Assembly (NCBI RefSeq): GCF_029784155.1
Contig: NC_073692.1
Span: 157,137,582-157,201,581, forward strand
Source: Uranotaenia lowii
Lineage: Eukaryota; Arthropoda; Insecta; Diptera; Culicidae
Direction of reading: 5' to 3'
Length of the DNA stretch: 64,000 nucleotides
Shown: positions 1-11,934 of the stretch, one piece after another
Position numbering within the stretch: the first letter of the stretch is position 1
How the letters are laid out: each line of letters begins with the position of its first letter
Position numbers and translations under genes: made by a program
Notes under the pieces: generated by a model
What the model saw: the letters and a program-made list of their open reading frames with translations, nothing else
The model's database searches: none
Told to the model about the DNA's origin: nothing

Positions 1-446
1 CAGTTGAATTGATTGTTTTTCAATGCCAAAAGACATACTGTTACTCAACAGTTAATAACTTTTTTTCCTGATAAGATACAAAGTTATGGTCTTGGACAAA
101 GTCGTTCAGCGGAAAATTGTTAAAGAGAAATTTATAAAACTCATTTGGATCGGTTCCAACGAAGCAACAAAAATGATGTTGATGTTTCAGAACATTTAAA
201 CCTAAAAGTCAAAATTTACTCATGCAAAAAATCTCGAATGAGATTTGAACCAAAACGTAGAGAAGGGATTAGAGAAATAAAAAAATGACCCATGGCAACC
301 TTTTAAGCGATAAATCCATACAACATCAAGACATTATAGCCGTTAAACCTATTTTTGACGGTCGCCATGTCACCGTACGCAGCATTCAAGTTTAAATAAA
401 ATTATTTTTACGGATGGTTTTTTTAAATAAAGGTGAATTTGATAAT
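1..446. other. AT-rich spacer, no gene seen
   Basis: No open frame of useful length, no RNA gene and no recognisable repeat end were found here. The stretch is the left flank of the copia insertion; its last five bases before the element (447-451, GATAT) are one half of the target duplication. Confidence 0.5.
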
Positions 447-451
447 GATAT

Positions 452-854
452 TGTTGAAAACGCAGGTTTCAGTGGTGGAATAGAGTTAATCTTTATTCGT
501 TTTGTTCGTCAAGTCCTTAAATAACTACTTATAACATAAGCGATAGCTATTTACATTATTCACTGAAGTGATATCCTCACTCATTAGTTTTCTCATTTTC
601 GTGTGATATTCTGAGCTAACCACTCAGAATATCTGGCAACACTGGTGAGTTAACACGAACCTTAATTGAGTTGTTTGGCTTCACAGTGTGATGATGTAAA
701 CATTTGTACCGTGTCATCATCAGCTGTCATCATCAATCATCACCGCTATTGTTTCAATTGCGAATTGACTCAAAGCATGCGGAACCAAAACAAACTGTTT
801 TGGTTTCGCAGACGTAGCGGCAGATTTCCTCTGCCGAAACCGTAAGTATCAACA
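452..854 (-). repeat. 3' LTR of the copia element
   Basis: This 403-bp segment begins on the minus strand with TGTTGATACTTACGG and ends with CTGCGTTTTCAACA. Immediately upstream on the minus strand, 855-867 reads AATTGAGGGGAGG, a polypurine tract for plus-strand priming. The pol frame ends inside the LTR: its TGA stop (849-851) is made of LTR bases 4-6. The first ~75 bp match the remnant at 3851-3925, and several blocks match the solo LTR at 7830-8100. Confidence 0.88.
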
Positions 855-3550
855 CCTCCCCTCAATTCGCAGATTGAGAATGCTGAACAGCTTCACGCGC
901 CTCGCCCTTGGTAACGCTTTCGTGAACGCATCAGCTGGCTGATCCTCAGTAGAGATGTGTCGCAAAGATAGCTGACCGCTTCTTATGATGTCTCTGATGA
1001 AAGCATACTTCACATCCAGATGCTTCATCCGCTGATGAGTCCGCGCTTCTTCCAGATACTGGATACAAGGGATGTTGTCCTCCATTAACTTGAAAGGAGT
1101 GCTAGCCACACTCAATTCACCAAGGAAGTTTGTTAACCACAAACCTTCCTTGACCGCATGGCAAAGGGCTCCTATCTCAGCTTCGGTCGATGACAGACTG
1201 GCCGTCTGCTGACGTTTCGTTGACCACGAAATAAGATTCCCGAAGATCATGTAAGCGTAGCCTGATACAGATCTTCGATCATCGGAGTCGTTGGGCTTGA
1301 GAGATAGACTTTAAGCGAATCTGCTTTCGCTTTTGAATCTTGTTTACATTGACTTCGCATTGTCACTCTGCCGACTCTCTAAGGAACTACAGGCAGCAGC
1401 ATTCGGCTTTGAATTTTTCCAACTAGAAACCTATCATGAGCGTTTCTCCGAGTGATTTTCGGAAAACTGTCGTTGGCAAAATCTGCATCAGCATATCCGA
1501 TGAATGGTTCCGATTTCGCGTTTCTGCGGAATACCAACGCCGTATCGGTCGTACCTCGAAGGTACCGCAGATTACGCTTCAGGCCTTGCCAGTGCCTATC
1601 CGCCGGGCTTGCCTGGTACTTGCTCAGTGCGCTAACCGCAGCACAGATATCTGGCCTCGAAGATGTCGCCAGATATTGTAGATAACCGATCAATTCTTTG
1701 AACGGTTGTTCTGTCAGCCATACCGAATCGTTGCAGAACCTTCTCGACGTATCCTGATTGCGAAATCTCGATGACGCTATTCGGAAAGTCTCGCTTGTTG
1801 GTCATCCCCAAGAAAGTCTTGACTTCTAGGAGATCCTTCATCTGGAATAGCCTTCCAAGCTCGGTCTTGATCCAAATAACCTCTGAGACGTCTTTTCCGG
1901 CAATCAGGATGTCATCCACGTACAGGATGAGGGTGAGTCCTCGCTTGCAGGATCGGTAAACACAGCAGTCACTCTTCAACGGATAGAAACCAAGCTTTCT
2001 TATCTCGTCGTCGGATCGCTGGTTCCAAGCACGACCCGCTTGCTTCAAGCCGTACAGGCTTTTCTGTAATCTAACGACATTCTATTTGCCGACGTCATTG
2101 TTTGGCAACTGCATAAACATAACTTCTCTAAATTTCCATTCACGAATGTAGTTTTGACGTCCATCTGAAGAACGACCATGTCGAATTCGTTCGCCAACGC
2201 CAAGACGGTTCGGACACTCTCCATCTTGGCAACCAGTGCATAGGTTTCCCAGTAATCCAATCCTGGTCTTTGGGAACATCCTTTCGCGACCAATCGAGCC
2301 TTATAGCGACCATCGTCCTTCACGATGAACACCCACTTGGACAGGATGGGTTTCCTGTGGCCCGAGCGCAAGCTAACCGCTTCCCAAGTCTTGTTCTCCT
2401 TCAGGGCTGTCATCTCCTCGTCGATGGCGACCTTCGAGGAATCCCAGTCCTCCCGGCGCTTCAGCTCCGTTATGTTCTGAGGTAGCTCCTCATCATCAAC
2501 AGCAGCTACGTTATTGCTATGTAGTCCCTCTTGTTCGCAGACTTCGTCTCAGGGTCGGTTCACGGGTGACGGAATCTTGGTCATCATCGTCATCGTCCGG
2601 GAATTCCGTGCTGCTCTCGTAGTCGCTCTCGCCGTGATCATCAACAACCACACTGTTAACCACAGTGTGATCGGGATCAGTAGGCACATCGGCTAACCGC
2701 TCAGATGTGTTTTCTGTTGTTGGCACATCAGCTGACTTCTCGAATGTGTTTTCAGGTGCACGCACTTCGATGGGCTGCTCGGATGTGGGATGTTGTTCTG
2801 GCTCATACACATTAGCTAACCGCTCAAATGTGATGGTCTCTGGTGGTTCTTCGACAGGCTTCTCAATGCCCTCCTCTGGCGCAGCACCATCACGCACTGG
2901 CTCCAAAACGCTGATTTCGCCGAAGACCACGTTCCGGTGAATCTCGATGGATCGGCTCGAACCATTCCAAAGCCGATATCCGTTATTCGCGTATCCCACG
3001 AAAACGAGTCGCTTAGACTTGGAATCAAGCTTCTGCCGCTTTTCCTTTGGGATCTGCGCATAGGCTGGGCACCCGAAAATACAAAGATTGCTCAGTCTCG
3101 GCCACCGACCGAACCACCTCTCAAAAGGTGTCCACAAGACCTCTAGTCGGTGATCGATTTGTGAGATACGCAGCGCACAAAACGGCTTCGCCCCATATAC
3201 TTTTCGGTAGCCTGCTGCCATGTATCATCGCCCTTGCCTTCTCCATAAACGTTCGATTGGCTGGCTCGCTGACGCCATTCTGCTTCGGAGTATACGGGAC
3301 CGTGAATACCATCTGAACTCCTTTCTCTGAAAAATGTCTTTGAAATTCGTTGGTGATGTATTCACGCCCATTGTCGTATCGCAGCTTGCAAACTTCTGAC
3401 CGAAGTGTGCAGTTGCCATAGCTTCGTACTGCTTGAAGCGCTCGAACACCTCACTGTTGTGCTTCATTAGATAGACGACCACGGAGTGTGTATAATCGTC
3501 GATGAAGGTGACGAAATACTGAAATCCATCGAACGTCGACACCTCCATGT
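855..3550 (-). pseudogene. copia pol: integrase, RT and RNase H, frameshifted
   Basis: Minus-strand frames give, in order, the integrase core (3548-3225, with FVTFIDDYTH), the integrase C-terminal part (3221 onward, with FGCPAYAQIP), an acidic linker, RT (2413-1632, containing the catalytic YVDDILIAGKD) and RNase H (1250-849, with SSTEAEIGAL and the C-terminal KHLDVKYAFI). The reading frame is broken several times: between 3312 and 3221, near 2045, near 1690-1630, and between 1379 and 1250. It once made the polyprotein that copies and integrates the element. With this many breaks and no gag or protease it cannot be functional. Confidence 0.88.
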
Positions 3551-3850
3551 ACCCACACTAGAGTGCCCCAAATGACCCGTCCTTTGAAAAAGTTATGCGC
3601 TGCAGGCTAAAATTGATCCTAGGCCTAGTACAAGATCTCATGCCAAATTTGGGCCAGATCGGATCACGGGAAGGGGTCGCTCAACGAGCCTGAAGTTTGT
3701 ATGGGATTTTGAGACATTTTGTTCGGGAGAAACATGAAAAACCAGTTTTTCATCAATAAATTTGGTTCCCTTCGACCGATTTCTTTCAAAAACGGGTTTT
3801 CTTAAAGCCTAAACTATGAAAAACATTTCATCCGAGAAACCCACCATCGG
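3551..3850. other. ~300 bp of foreign sequence replacing copia gag/LTR
   Basis: Integrase coding stops abruptly at about 3550 and LTR homology resumes at about 3851. The sequence between does not look like copia and has no open frame. It is either a later insertion accompanied by a deletion or filler acquired during template switching. No terminal repeats could be identified. Confidence 0.5.
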
Positions 3851-3925
3851 CGAAACCAAAACAAACTGTTTTGGTTTCGCCGACGTAGCGGCAGATTTCC
3901 TCTGCCGAACCCGTAAGTATCAACA
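3851..3925 (-). repeat. 5' LTR remnant of the copia element
   Basis: About 75 bp matching the start of the 3'LTR (TGTTGATACTTACGG, then the palindromic AACCAAAACAAACTG region). The outer end abuts the GATAT target duplication, so the 5' boundary of the element is intact even though the rest of this LTR is lost. Confidence 0.85.
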
Positions 3926-4317
3926 GATATAATTTTTCAGATGAAGTCAAAGTAGAATTTTGATGAATTCCATCCCAGGCGACCAAAAGTCCCATTAAAC
4001 AAGTACAATAAAGCTAACTCAGCCTCATCACTGATATGAAGTACGTTCTATGCAGATCAACGTTTTAGTTCTTATTGATACTTTCAAGTTTCAAAACAAG
4101 TTCTCATGACCTTCTATTCAGCTTCCAGCAGCTTCAGCTTCTCAATTGCACCCTGGGCACCGGTGCATGGTCCCGCGTGGCACCATGATTCCACGCACCG
4201 GATTTCAAATTTTGCCGAGATTTGTTCAATTTGCTGCTCAATTGCTTCGTTTTTACATTTCCTACATATATCGCATCAGAACGGGCACTCAAATATCAAA
4301 TTGAAAAAGATCTTGCC

Positions 4318-4390
4318 CGGCTTGGGGATCGAACCCCAACCTTCGTGGTGAGAATCGAACACGCTACCACAAGGCCACGCTTAGATGTTG
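4318..4390 (-). repeat. tRNA-like SINE fragment
   Basis: On the minus strand the sequence holds an A-box-like GTGGCCTTGTGGTAGCGTG and, about 30 nt later, a B-box GGTTCGATCCCC, the split RNA polymerase III promoter of tRNA-derived SINEs. A full cloverleaf could not be folded, so it is not called as a tRNA gene. Neighbouring sequence from 3931 to 5400 has no gene. Confidence 0.5.
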
Positions 4391-4796
4391 TTCTAACTGA
4401 ACCTAAAATTTGAAGTGGTGATATGATTTTTGTGACTGTCCCTTTTTTTTTGACTTAAGCCCCTTACAACGTACATATTAAGCACTTTTGCAGCTTTCAA
4501 GTTCAATAATGAGTACAAATAGTTCACTCATGGGAATTGAGCAAAATAAGTCACATACAACGTAAAGGCAGTGAAACCGTAAGAGAGAAATTTGATAGAA
4601 TGCATGAAAAAATTGTAAGTTATACGTAGTTTACAAATAATAATGTATCTAAACAAATAGATTCCAGAAAAAAACTGTTTTCAATGCAATATTTCCAGAA
4701 ACCTTGTTTTTCGATTAGAGTCGTTTTAACATCTTTATGCCATTCGCGACTAATATAAACGATACAGTTGGTAGACAATATTTAATTAAAAACTTA

Positions 4797-4910
4797 TCCG
4801 GTACAAATGTGATCGATGTTTACTCTTGGACTCGTACTCACGGACATCGGCTCAGGAAGCAACTGACTTGCCAATTGAGCTATATCACAAACCCAGGGTT
4901 CCAGAAATCA
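4797..4910 (-). repeat. tRNA-derived SINE, copy 1
   Basis: Reading the minus strand gives ATATAGCTCAATTGGCAAG (A box), then a segment ending in the B-box-like GAGTACGAGTCC, then AAGAGTAAACATCGATCAC. The same ~100 bp recur at 22,617-22,715 with about 85% identity by eye. The tRNA-like half lacks a paired T-stem, so this is a SINE or tRNA pseudogene rather than a working tRNA. Confidence 0.6.
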
Positions 4911-5407
4911 TCAAGACACTTTCTGTACGCGCATTTCAAGGATAATCGCCCGGCCGCGATCCAATATTCACTCAATTCGATCTTTGTTCCGAATTATGAA
5001 ATTCCGAAATAAGTAAGAATCAACTATTATTTTTTTCTATTTTCCATATTCATACAAGACATTCAAAGTTGCTGTTTTTTGCTTGTTATAAAGTTTTGGA
5101 TTTTTTTGGATTATGAATATGGAAATGAAACTTTTATCACTAAAATTAATAACGATAAATTGAATCAAGAGATTTCAGTAAGGAAATTTTAAAAACAATA
5201 AGGAAGTCTTTGGTAAAACGACTATAATCGAAACAAAAAAAAAATGAAGAAGTCGGAATTTTTTTAGCTAACTCAGACAAATATCAGAAATTGGTTCAAA
5301 ATTCTTTTTCTCAAAATTTATAATCAAAATTTCCAACAAAAAAAAAACATAAGAAAAAATACTTTTTCAATGAACTCCTGTATATTTGTCTGGCATTTAT
5401 AAAATGT

Positions 5408-5997
5408 TTAATTTTTGGTTTTCATGTTGTTAGCACGCTCCTGAGTTTCGGCGGCCAGCTTGTTCAGCTTGTTTGCCACTTCTGCATCGGCATTCTGGAT
5501 CGTGTCACTGATCTTCTCCAGCAGTTTGACAGTTTTCTTGATATTTGGCAGATCCTCGGGAGAGGTTCTGAATCGGTTATCCCAGACGGCATCGACGGCG
5601 TTTGCGGTGTTGTTGAGGGCGTTGGTCAAGTCCTGGTCACCTCCATTCTTAACTGCCGAGATGATGTTTGGCAAAGCGCTCTTCAACTTTTGAGCAGCCT
5701 CGAATAGATCGTTTATCAATAGGGGTCTGCCGGCAAAGGACACCTGAAGAGGAAAATAGAATTGAGTTGATGTAAACCGATTAGGGGAAAACACTTATTT
5801 GAATTTGGAATTGAAAGAATCCTCTTCAAGGTTTTAAAATCAATGGTTGATTTAAAATACAATTTTCACTTGAGGTCACTTCCTACATTCACTTGCATTT
5901 CAGTTAACAACGATTTTAACCCGAGCACAGTATCCCCAGAGTTTTAACTTACGGCTACAACGCTCAGCGTCAGTGCAACAACGAACAGGGATTTCAT
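5408..5997 (-). CDS. small secreted helical protein (gene 1)
   Basis: Two exons on the minus strand: 5953-5997 (15 codons, MKSLFVVALTLSVVA) and 5408-5743, joined in phase 0 (donor GTAAGT, acceptor TTCCTCTTCAG). The product is 126 residues. A hydrophobic signal peptide ends near VSFA (residue 19), so it should be secreted. The mature part is lysine-, asparagine- and alanine-rich, predicted almost entirely helical, with no cysteine. The intron after codon 15 is shared with the genes at 19.1, 27.8, 33.8, 35.9 and 55.3 kb, which suggests a distant common origin even though sequence similarity is low. A TATA box lies about 75 nt upstream of the start. Downstream there is only an ATTAAA-type polyadenylation signal. 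Function unknown. Confidence 0.75.
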
Positions 5998-6040
5998 TTT
6001 GAGGCAGTTACAGATCGATTATCTTCCGGTTCAGAAATGG

Positions 6041-6077
6041 AACTGAAAGTTTGAATCCCCTCCCGGTAGATTTTATA
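6041..6077 (-). promoter_or_regulatory. TATA box and initiator of gene 1
   Basis: Minus-strand TATAAAA at 6077-6071 is followed about 27-30 nt later by TCAGTT (6046-6041), matching the arthropod initiator TCAGT. This places the start of transcription about 45 nt before the ATG. Confidence 0.6.
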
Positions 6078-6099
6078 TCCAGTAGCTGACCTTGCCACG

Positions 6100-6769
6100 T
6101 GTGGGTCCACACACAAAGTTTTCCTAATCCAGCTGAAGCTCACTTGTCTAATCCAGATCACGTTGAGTAACCCTCTGGAAAGTCCCAGCGTCAGAGTGAC
6201 ACCATTTCGTAAATCCCGCGAAACAATTGAAATCATTCTTGAAAAAAAAGAAGGCTTGTCCTTGAAACTGGGTTTCATTCAGTTGTCGAGTGAAAACAAT
6301 GTCTTCAATTGAATGGACCTCATTGTTTTACCGGAAATAGATTGATCGTAAACATGTTTTGAAAGATACACATATGCGTGAACTGCAAGGGTAAGGTTGA
6401 AGTTTCCAGGAAACTCGTGGTGTATTTGTAAAATACTTGGTGTTTAAATCAAACACGGATTTTTTTCAAAGTTGTAAATGATTTACAATGGTTAAACATT
6501 CTAGGATTGATAATTTTTATTGAAATGCCGTACCAGTTATTCGAATATTTATCATTGCATTCATTTATACGTATTTTATGTACTGATAAATAGTTACAAG
6601 AAATTCACATGGTTGGTTCTTTCATGTGGCTGAAATTAGACCTCACATTTCGATCAATCAGAATTGAAATTCAAATTAAATCAGCTAGAAGCTTAGGCTA
6701 TTTCATTAAGGTTGATTTTATAAAAATATTTATAATTAGTTCTCCCATGTTATTGATGTTCGAACTCAT
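6100..6769. other. spacer, no gene seen
   Basis: AT-rich sequence upstream of gene 1. Short chance frames only; no repeat boundary recognised. Confidence 0.45.
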
Positions 6770-8232
6770 AAGGTGTGTATTCGAAAAAAATGTTACACTT
6801 TGTTTCGTGAATATCTTTTAAATGCATGGACGAAAATTGATTAATTTTTCAGTGAAGCTACCTAGTAAAGTAATGTGTAAGTGTACAAAATTTGGTTACA
6901 ATTTGTCAAGTGGTTTTTGAGGTAGCGTCCAATACTGCAGTTTATTGACAAATTTTTTTGGCAGGATCGAGGAAAAATCCAGGAAAGACCTAGTAGGAGA
7001 CATAAAACAGCTGGAAATCAACTATTCGGTCAAAGTTCACATGGTAAATCATTTTGAAAGTTATAGAGTACTCGATTTCGAGCCAAAATTTAACTGAAAG
7101 TGAAGATTATTGATTTCATGAAGTGTGAGGAATGGGATTGGTTTTTTGAAGCTCAATCCAAAATATGAATAGAGGAAGTTATAAAAAGTCAATTTTTTCT
7201 GACTGGTTCATCTAGGTGACTTATAAATAGGCCTGACGTCATTTCTACAAGGTAGAAAAACTGCCCACCGGTAAAATGTACAAAATACGGTTGTCAAATC
7301 GTGCGCAAAATATTTAAACTGCTTGTAGAGAGACATTTTGAAACTAATTGTAATGGACAGCAAAACGAACTGCTTACCAACCAGAAAATTTTCGTTGACT
7401 GGTCCGGAGATAAAAAAGGAGAAAAAAAATGAAAAATTTAATGTCTAGTACTTGAGGAGGCTAACTATATGTGGAAACTGCAAATTACTCAGTTTTTCAT
7501 AACGATTGACACGATTAATGGCGTAAAATACAAAGAAGACTGCCTCCAATTGCGACCGTTTTCTCTGCAAAGCTCGTTAAAAGGTTCCACAAAGTGTATA
7601 CTCTATTTAAGTTGGATCTGAAATCGTGCCATTACGCAAAACGGTGGTGGAGTGATAAAAAGTCAAATATGTTATTTTTGTGCCGAAAGAGAACTATCGG
7701 CTAAATTTGAAATTCAAGCTTCAGGAAACAGCAAACGTAATCATAAATATCCTTGATCTGAAAAAAAAAGATGTTTCATAGTATGCATTATAGATGGCGC
7801 ACGTGAAATTTCTTCATTGGACGCTATCTTGTTGAAACTTACGGTTTCCTCCGGAACAGCAGCAGCACAGCGGCACAGCAGCAAACTTATGCTGCCACGA
7901 GCGAAATCAAAACAGTTTGTTTTGGTTCCGCATGCTTTGAGGCAAATTAGAGAAATGAGTACTTTCCCGGTTATGGATTATAAGATGTGGAAGTGACAAT
8001 TAGCTATCGCTTATTAATATAGTTGTAATCTAGTGACCTCATAGACGAAACATGAATAAAGATAACTCTATTCCACCACTGAAACCTGCGTTTTTCAACA
8101 TATCTTAAAAACCACTTGATAGAACATCACAAAAATTTATAACCAGGTAACTTTGCTGAAAATTTCATCAATGTACGTCAATGAATTCAAAAATTATTCA
8201 CGAAATATTTTTTTCAAATACACTCCTTAATT
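6770..8232. mobile_element. nonautonomous inverted-repeat element
   Basis: The left ~160 bp (6770-6932) and the right end (7811-8232, minus the solo LTR) are inverted copies of each other. Both outer ends read TAAGGWGTGTATTYGAA inward, and both arms contain GACGCTA(C/T)CT followed by (C/T)AAAAACCACTTGA. The interior (6933-7810) has no coding frame. Arms this long with a non-coding middle suggest a MITE or foldback DNA transposon. A TA target duplication is plausible but not certain. Confidence 0.6.
7830..8100 (+). repeat. copia-family solo LTR
   Basis: 271 bp starting TGTTGAAACTTACGG and ending CTGCGTTTTTCAACA, flanked by the exact 5-bp duplication TATCT (7825-7829 and 8101-8105). It shares the internal GTTTTGGTTCCGCATGC block and both ends with the LTR at 452-854, so it belongs to a related copia subfamily. 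Only one LTR is present, the product of LTR-LTR recombination. The host site is the right arm of the surrounding inverted-repeat element. Confidence 0.88.
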
Positions 8233-10389
8233 TGATCAATTGGTAAAATATGTATTTTGTTTTCATCTGTCGTCGTGTGCAAGTAAAGCCTTTGTCTTAA
8301 TCTATTTCTAAAAAAAATGTATTGCCGTTTTATTTCTCTATAATCCCAAAACCATGAGAAGAATGATCAGTAGACGAGCTTGTTTATGTTAAAGAAGGAA
8401 ACCTTTCAACATTCAAAGCTTTTCCTTCTTCATTTTTATTACAAAAAATTATTTCTTTGAACGGATTTTGGCAAAGAAAATAATAATCAACTTTTTTTTT
8501 CTTCCTGACCTAAATGATCTTCATTTTAATGCTGAATTATCCATAATTTATGTAAATTCAAATGAAATTTCATGTACGGTAAAATCAGCAAATTTTAATG
8601 AGTCATTTAAATTTAAGTTTTCTTGGAAAAAAAATAAATATTGCTGTTTTATCTAGAATTTTCTTTAAATTATTTTCTTATTTTATGTTTACACTCAGCG
8701 GCTGAATTAAATAAAAAAAATTCAAACATTGAAGTTCAATATTTTATTTTATTTCGCAAACTTCAGTAGTTATATCTTCGAAAACCAGAATGAATAAACA
8801 TGCAAATAACACATGTGAATAAAATTTATGAGATGTCAATAATCCAAGAGCTATTATAGGCAAATTGGCGCTGATTCCAGCTTTCGTTCTATGAGCATCA
8901 AAGGTCAACTTTAAAAACATATTCAAGTTTGAAAAATAAAAACTGTGAAAAAGTTTATGCACGTTTTGGTAAAAGAATTTTATTGAGACGTTTAAAATGA
9001 AAGTTTTATCTCAATGAAAGACTTTCTCGAAGATCACCAATTTGTCAGTAAGTAGCGGCAAGACCGAAGCCATCGACCATTTGCTCGTTCGGCTAAAATC
9101 CCGAGTCGATGGGTGGTGGTTTTATTATAGAGAAACAATATGAGATCAATAGGAGGCAAGAACACATGCGAGCTGGCTACCAATGCGCCTGATGTTTTTA
9201 GGCTCAACCTTATAAGCCTCCAATTTTCCCTGATTTTTGGATATAAGTCTGATTTTCCCGGATATTTTTGGATATGATGGAAAATGAGTAGTACGGAACT
9301 GCATTAAAGACATTAGTCGACGTCAAAATGTGGATCGATAATCATAAAAAAATAAGGTCACTTCGTGAAATTTCCGTTAATCCATGCGCCCTGATTTCCA
9401 TTTCTCATGTCCCTGAATTTTGAAAAAAAAATGTTGGCAACCCTGCATGCGAGATATACATGAATTACGGAATTATTATTACGGAAAATGATATGTTTCA
9501 ATAAGCAAAATGATATATTATGTGTATAGCACCAAACCGAATAGCGACAGTAGGACTAGCGACGCTTTTTTTACTAGCGAGATTTCTGTCATTTGCAGGT
9601 TTGTTTTTCTTTTTTCAGTCCAGTAGGCGATTTCGATATAGTACTCGAACATTGTTTATGTCAGCCTTCATTGAACATTCTCTGCGAATGGTTCGGTTTT
9701 TGGTTTCTCTTATCGTTTCGATGGTGTGGTGAAGGCTTTGGAGGGCAACGACACGCACAAATTGCCAGTGGAAGATTTGAAGCGAATTGTGAAAAGCTTG
9801 AACGGATTCTATTTTGAATCTTGATTGTGAAGAAATGTTGAATTGAAAAAATAGAAATTTTTTGAAATTTTATTTATCTACAAGAGGAAATTGAAAATTG
9901 TGTTATGGTGTGTGGCCGTGTGTATGGTTTTTGGAGTGGAACTGGCACAAAGTGTGGGAGGGAAAAATATGTTGCTGCTTTGTGTTTGCCCGAATACTTA
10001 AAGGAATCAACATTGTACAAGATAAAACAGTTATATGAATGAAATTAGTGCGTTCGAAACAGATGGCTTGGTTATGCGTGTGGTGACGCGTGCTTGAATG
10101 TGTTGCTATGGTAACTATCGACATAGAGAAGATTTTGTTAGAATTTCAAAAGAAAATCAGTGCCTGCTTTGATGAATTTGTGAAAAGAGCAGGCGCTGTT
10201 GACCATCGTGCGTCAATAAGGCAAACTCAATGTATGAAAATTGTGTGGTTTACTGGGAGATAAAAAAAAAGTAGAACATGTGAAAGAAATGCTAATGGTA
10301 AGATGAAGTGAAGGGGGAGAGTTTTCATGGGGAGATGCAAGATTGGTAAATAAACGAATGGCGTCCCGGAAGTTAGTGGAGTTAACAAG
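8233..10389. other. repeat-derived spacer, no gene seen
   Basis: No convincing gene. At 9433-9445 the sequence GTTGGCAACCCTG looks like the right terminus of a hAT-type element, but its left partner was not found. The part from 9520 to 10,389 is G/T-rich with words such as GTACTCGAACATTG that recur near 12,317, so it is probably old repeat sequence. Confidence 0.4.
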
Positions 10390-10472
10390 AAAGTTCTCCT
10401 TTGTTTATGTTTATTTACTATTGATAGATCCTAGGCTTCAGCCTTTTATCTTTAATGGTGTTTACAATATAT

Positions 10473-11593
10473 TTATGAAAGAACTAGCTTAAGTTTATTT
10501 TTGATTTGTTCTCTGGACATATTCAGTTTTATAACGTTAGCATGTGCATTGTAGAGCGCCATCATTCTGTATATTGGTTCATTGCAAGCGTAGTTTTGAA
10601 TTCGGTTAGGGAGCTGGAACGGTCGTATGCTGCGAAGACTGCTACGTCCTTCGTTAGGAGAAATCTGTGACATCAAATACGGTGAAAAATATTTTCCACA
10701 GGTCAAATCCTTCAAAAACAACATGTCGATTGATTTTCTGCGATTTTCTAATGATTCCAAGCCAACCAGCATACACAAAGCTCGATATTCTGGCATATCT
10801 TCTTGCCAGCCAAGGTTTCTTAAGGCGTACCTTAGAAATCGTTTTTGAACTCTTTCGATTCTATTCTTATGAACATTGTAGTATGGCTGCCACACAATAC
10901 TGGCATATTCGATAGTGGTTCGGATAAGTCCAACATAAATCGAGACGATAGTATAAGGATTGTCCAACTCGTGACAAATCCTGCTAACCATACCGTACAT
11001 GGAATTGGCTTTGGCAACGACTTGTTCGATATGTTTCGAAAAACTAAGTTTTGCATCCAACTCTACGCCTAGATCTTTCACTGAGAATTTTCTTGTTACG
11101 GAACAGTTGTTTTCAAGACAATAATCGTGCACTATGTTGCTCATTTTCCTTGAAAAGGTGATCACGCTGCATTTTGAGGCATTGATTTTCAAACCAAAAT
11201 GGCTGCAACACTCAGAAAATTTGTTAAGCGCATTCTGTAGAACCATACAATCCTTGGGATACCGAACAGGAAGGAACATTTTCAAATCATCCGCGTAGAT
11301 CAGCACAAACACGTCACGCAGCACTTCGGGGAACTCGTTCATTACAGTTATAAAAAGTAGGGGCCCCAAGTGACTCCCTTGAGGTACGCCGCTGTTGACC
11401 AGGAATACGCTGGATCTCGCGTTCCCAAGTTTTACAAACTGAACTCTTTCCATCAGGTACGAACGTATCCATTGTAGACTAACACCGGTGATTCCATTTT
11501 TGCGCAGCACTGACAGAAGAGCTTTAATATTGATAACGTCAAAAGCTTTAGACATGTCTGTGTATATGACATCAACTTGCGAACCCTGCGTCG
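10473..11593 (-). pseudogene. non-LTR retrotransposon RT, 5'-truncated
   Basis: A single uninterrupted minus-strand frame of about 370 codons begins inside the RT palm domain: VDVIYTDMSKAFD (motif A), SGVPQGSHLGPLLF (motif B) and YADDLKMF (motif C, catalytic Asp-Asp), followed by the thumb and a C-terminal region with QKRFLRYALRNLGW. The order and motifs fit the jockey/I group of insect LINEs. Endonuclease, ORF1 and the RT fingers are missing; a stop codon and unrelated A-rich sequence lie directly upstream, as expected of 5' truncation during target-primed reverse transcription. The frame itself is clean, so the insertion may be fairly young. No poly(A) was recognised at the 3' side. Confidence 0.88.
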
Positions 11594-11597
11594 TTGT

Positions 11598-11930
11598 TTA
11601 ATTATTATGCATAATGTTTTGTTCATGCTATAAATGTATGCAATAAATTTACCTCAAAAGAAAAATTTACGCTGATTGAGGAAACACAAAAATGGAAGTG
11701 TATGCAAAGGAAGGGATGTGAGAGAAAAAAGTTTGTATAACTAGTGCGGTGAAGCAAAAAGAAGGAAAAAATTGAAAGAAGAAAAAGAAGAGTATGAGTA
11801 ATTTTCAAAATAAATTGAGTGAATTAAACAGTGATTTGGTGAGAAGGAAGTGTAGATAGCAGAAAAAATATAAAATAATACTTATAAAAGTAGTGTGTTC
11901 CTGGCCAACGTTTCTAAGTAGATTATTTTT
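11598..11930. other. A/G-rich spacer
   Basis: Purine-rich sequence abutting the truncated LINE. No gene or clear repeat end. Confidence 0.4.
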
Positions 11931-11934
11931 TTAA

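Larger units (their letters stand above)
452..3925 (-). mobile_element. Ty1/copia LTR retrotransposon, internally deleted
   Basis: The element lies on the minus strand and reads 5'LTR remnant, foreign segment, integrase, reverse transcriptase, RNase H, 3'LTR. Both outer ends are TGTTGA...TCAACA. The flanking pentamer GATAT is repeated exactly at 447-451 and 3926-3930, the 5-bp target duplication expected of LTR elements, so both outer boundaries are firm. The order integrase before RT-RNase H is diagnostic of copia rather than gypsy or BEL. At 3.47 kb it is short for a copia (usually about 5 kb): gag, protease, the integrase zinc-binding region and most of the 5'LTR are gone. The copy is dead. 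Confidence 0.9.

Noticed and set aside
4318..4910. tRNA genes
   Set aside because: A- and B-box-like sequences are present, but the T- and acceptor stems do not pair and one is repeated at 22.6 kb, so SINE fragments fit better.
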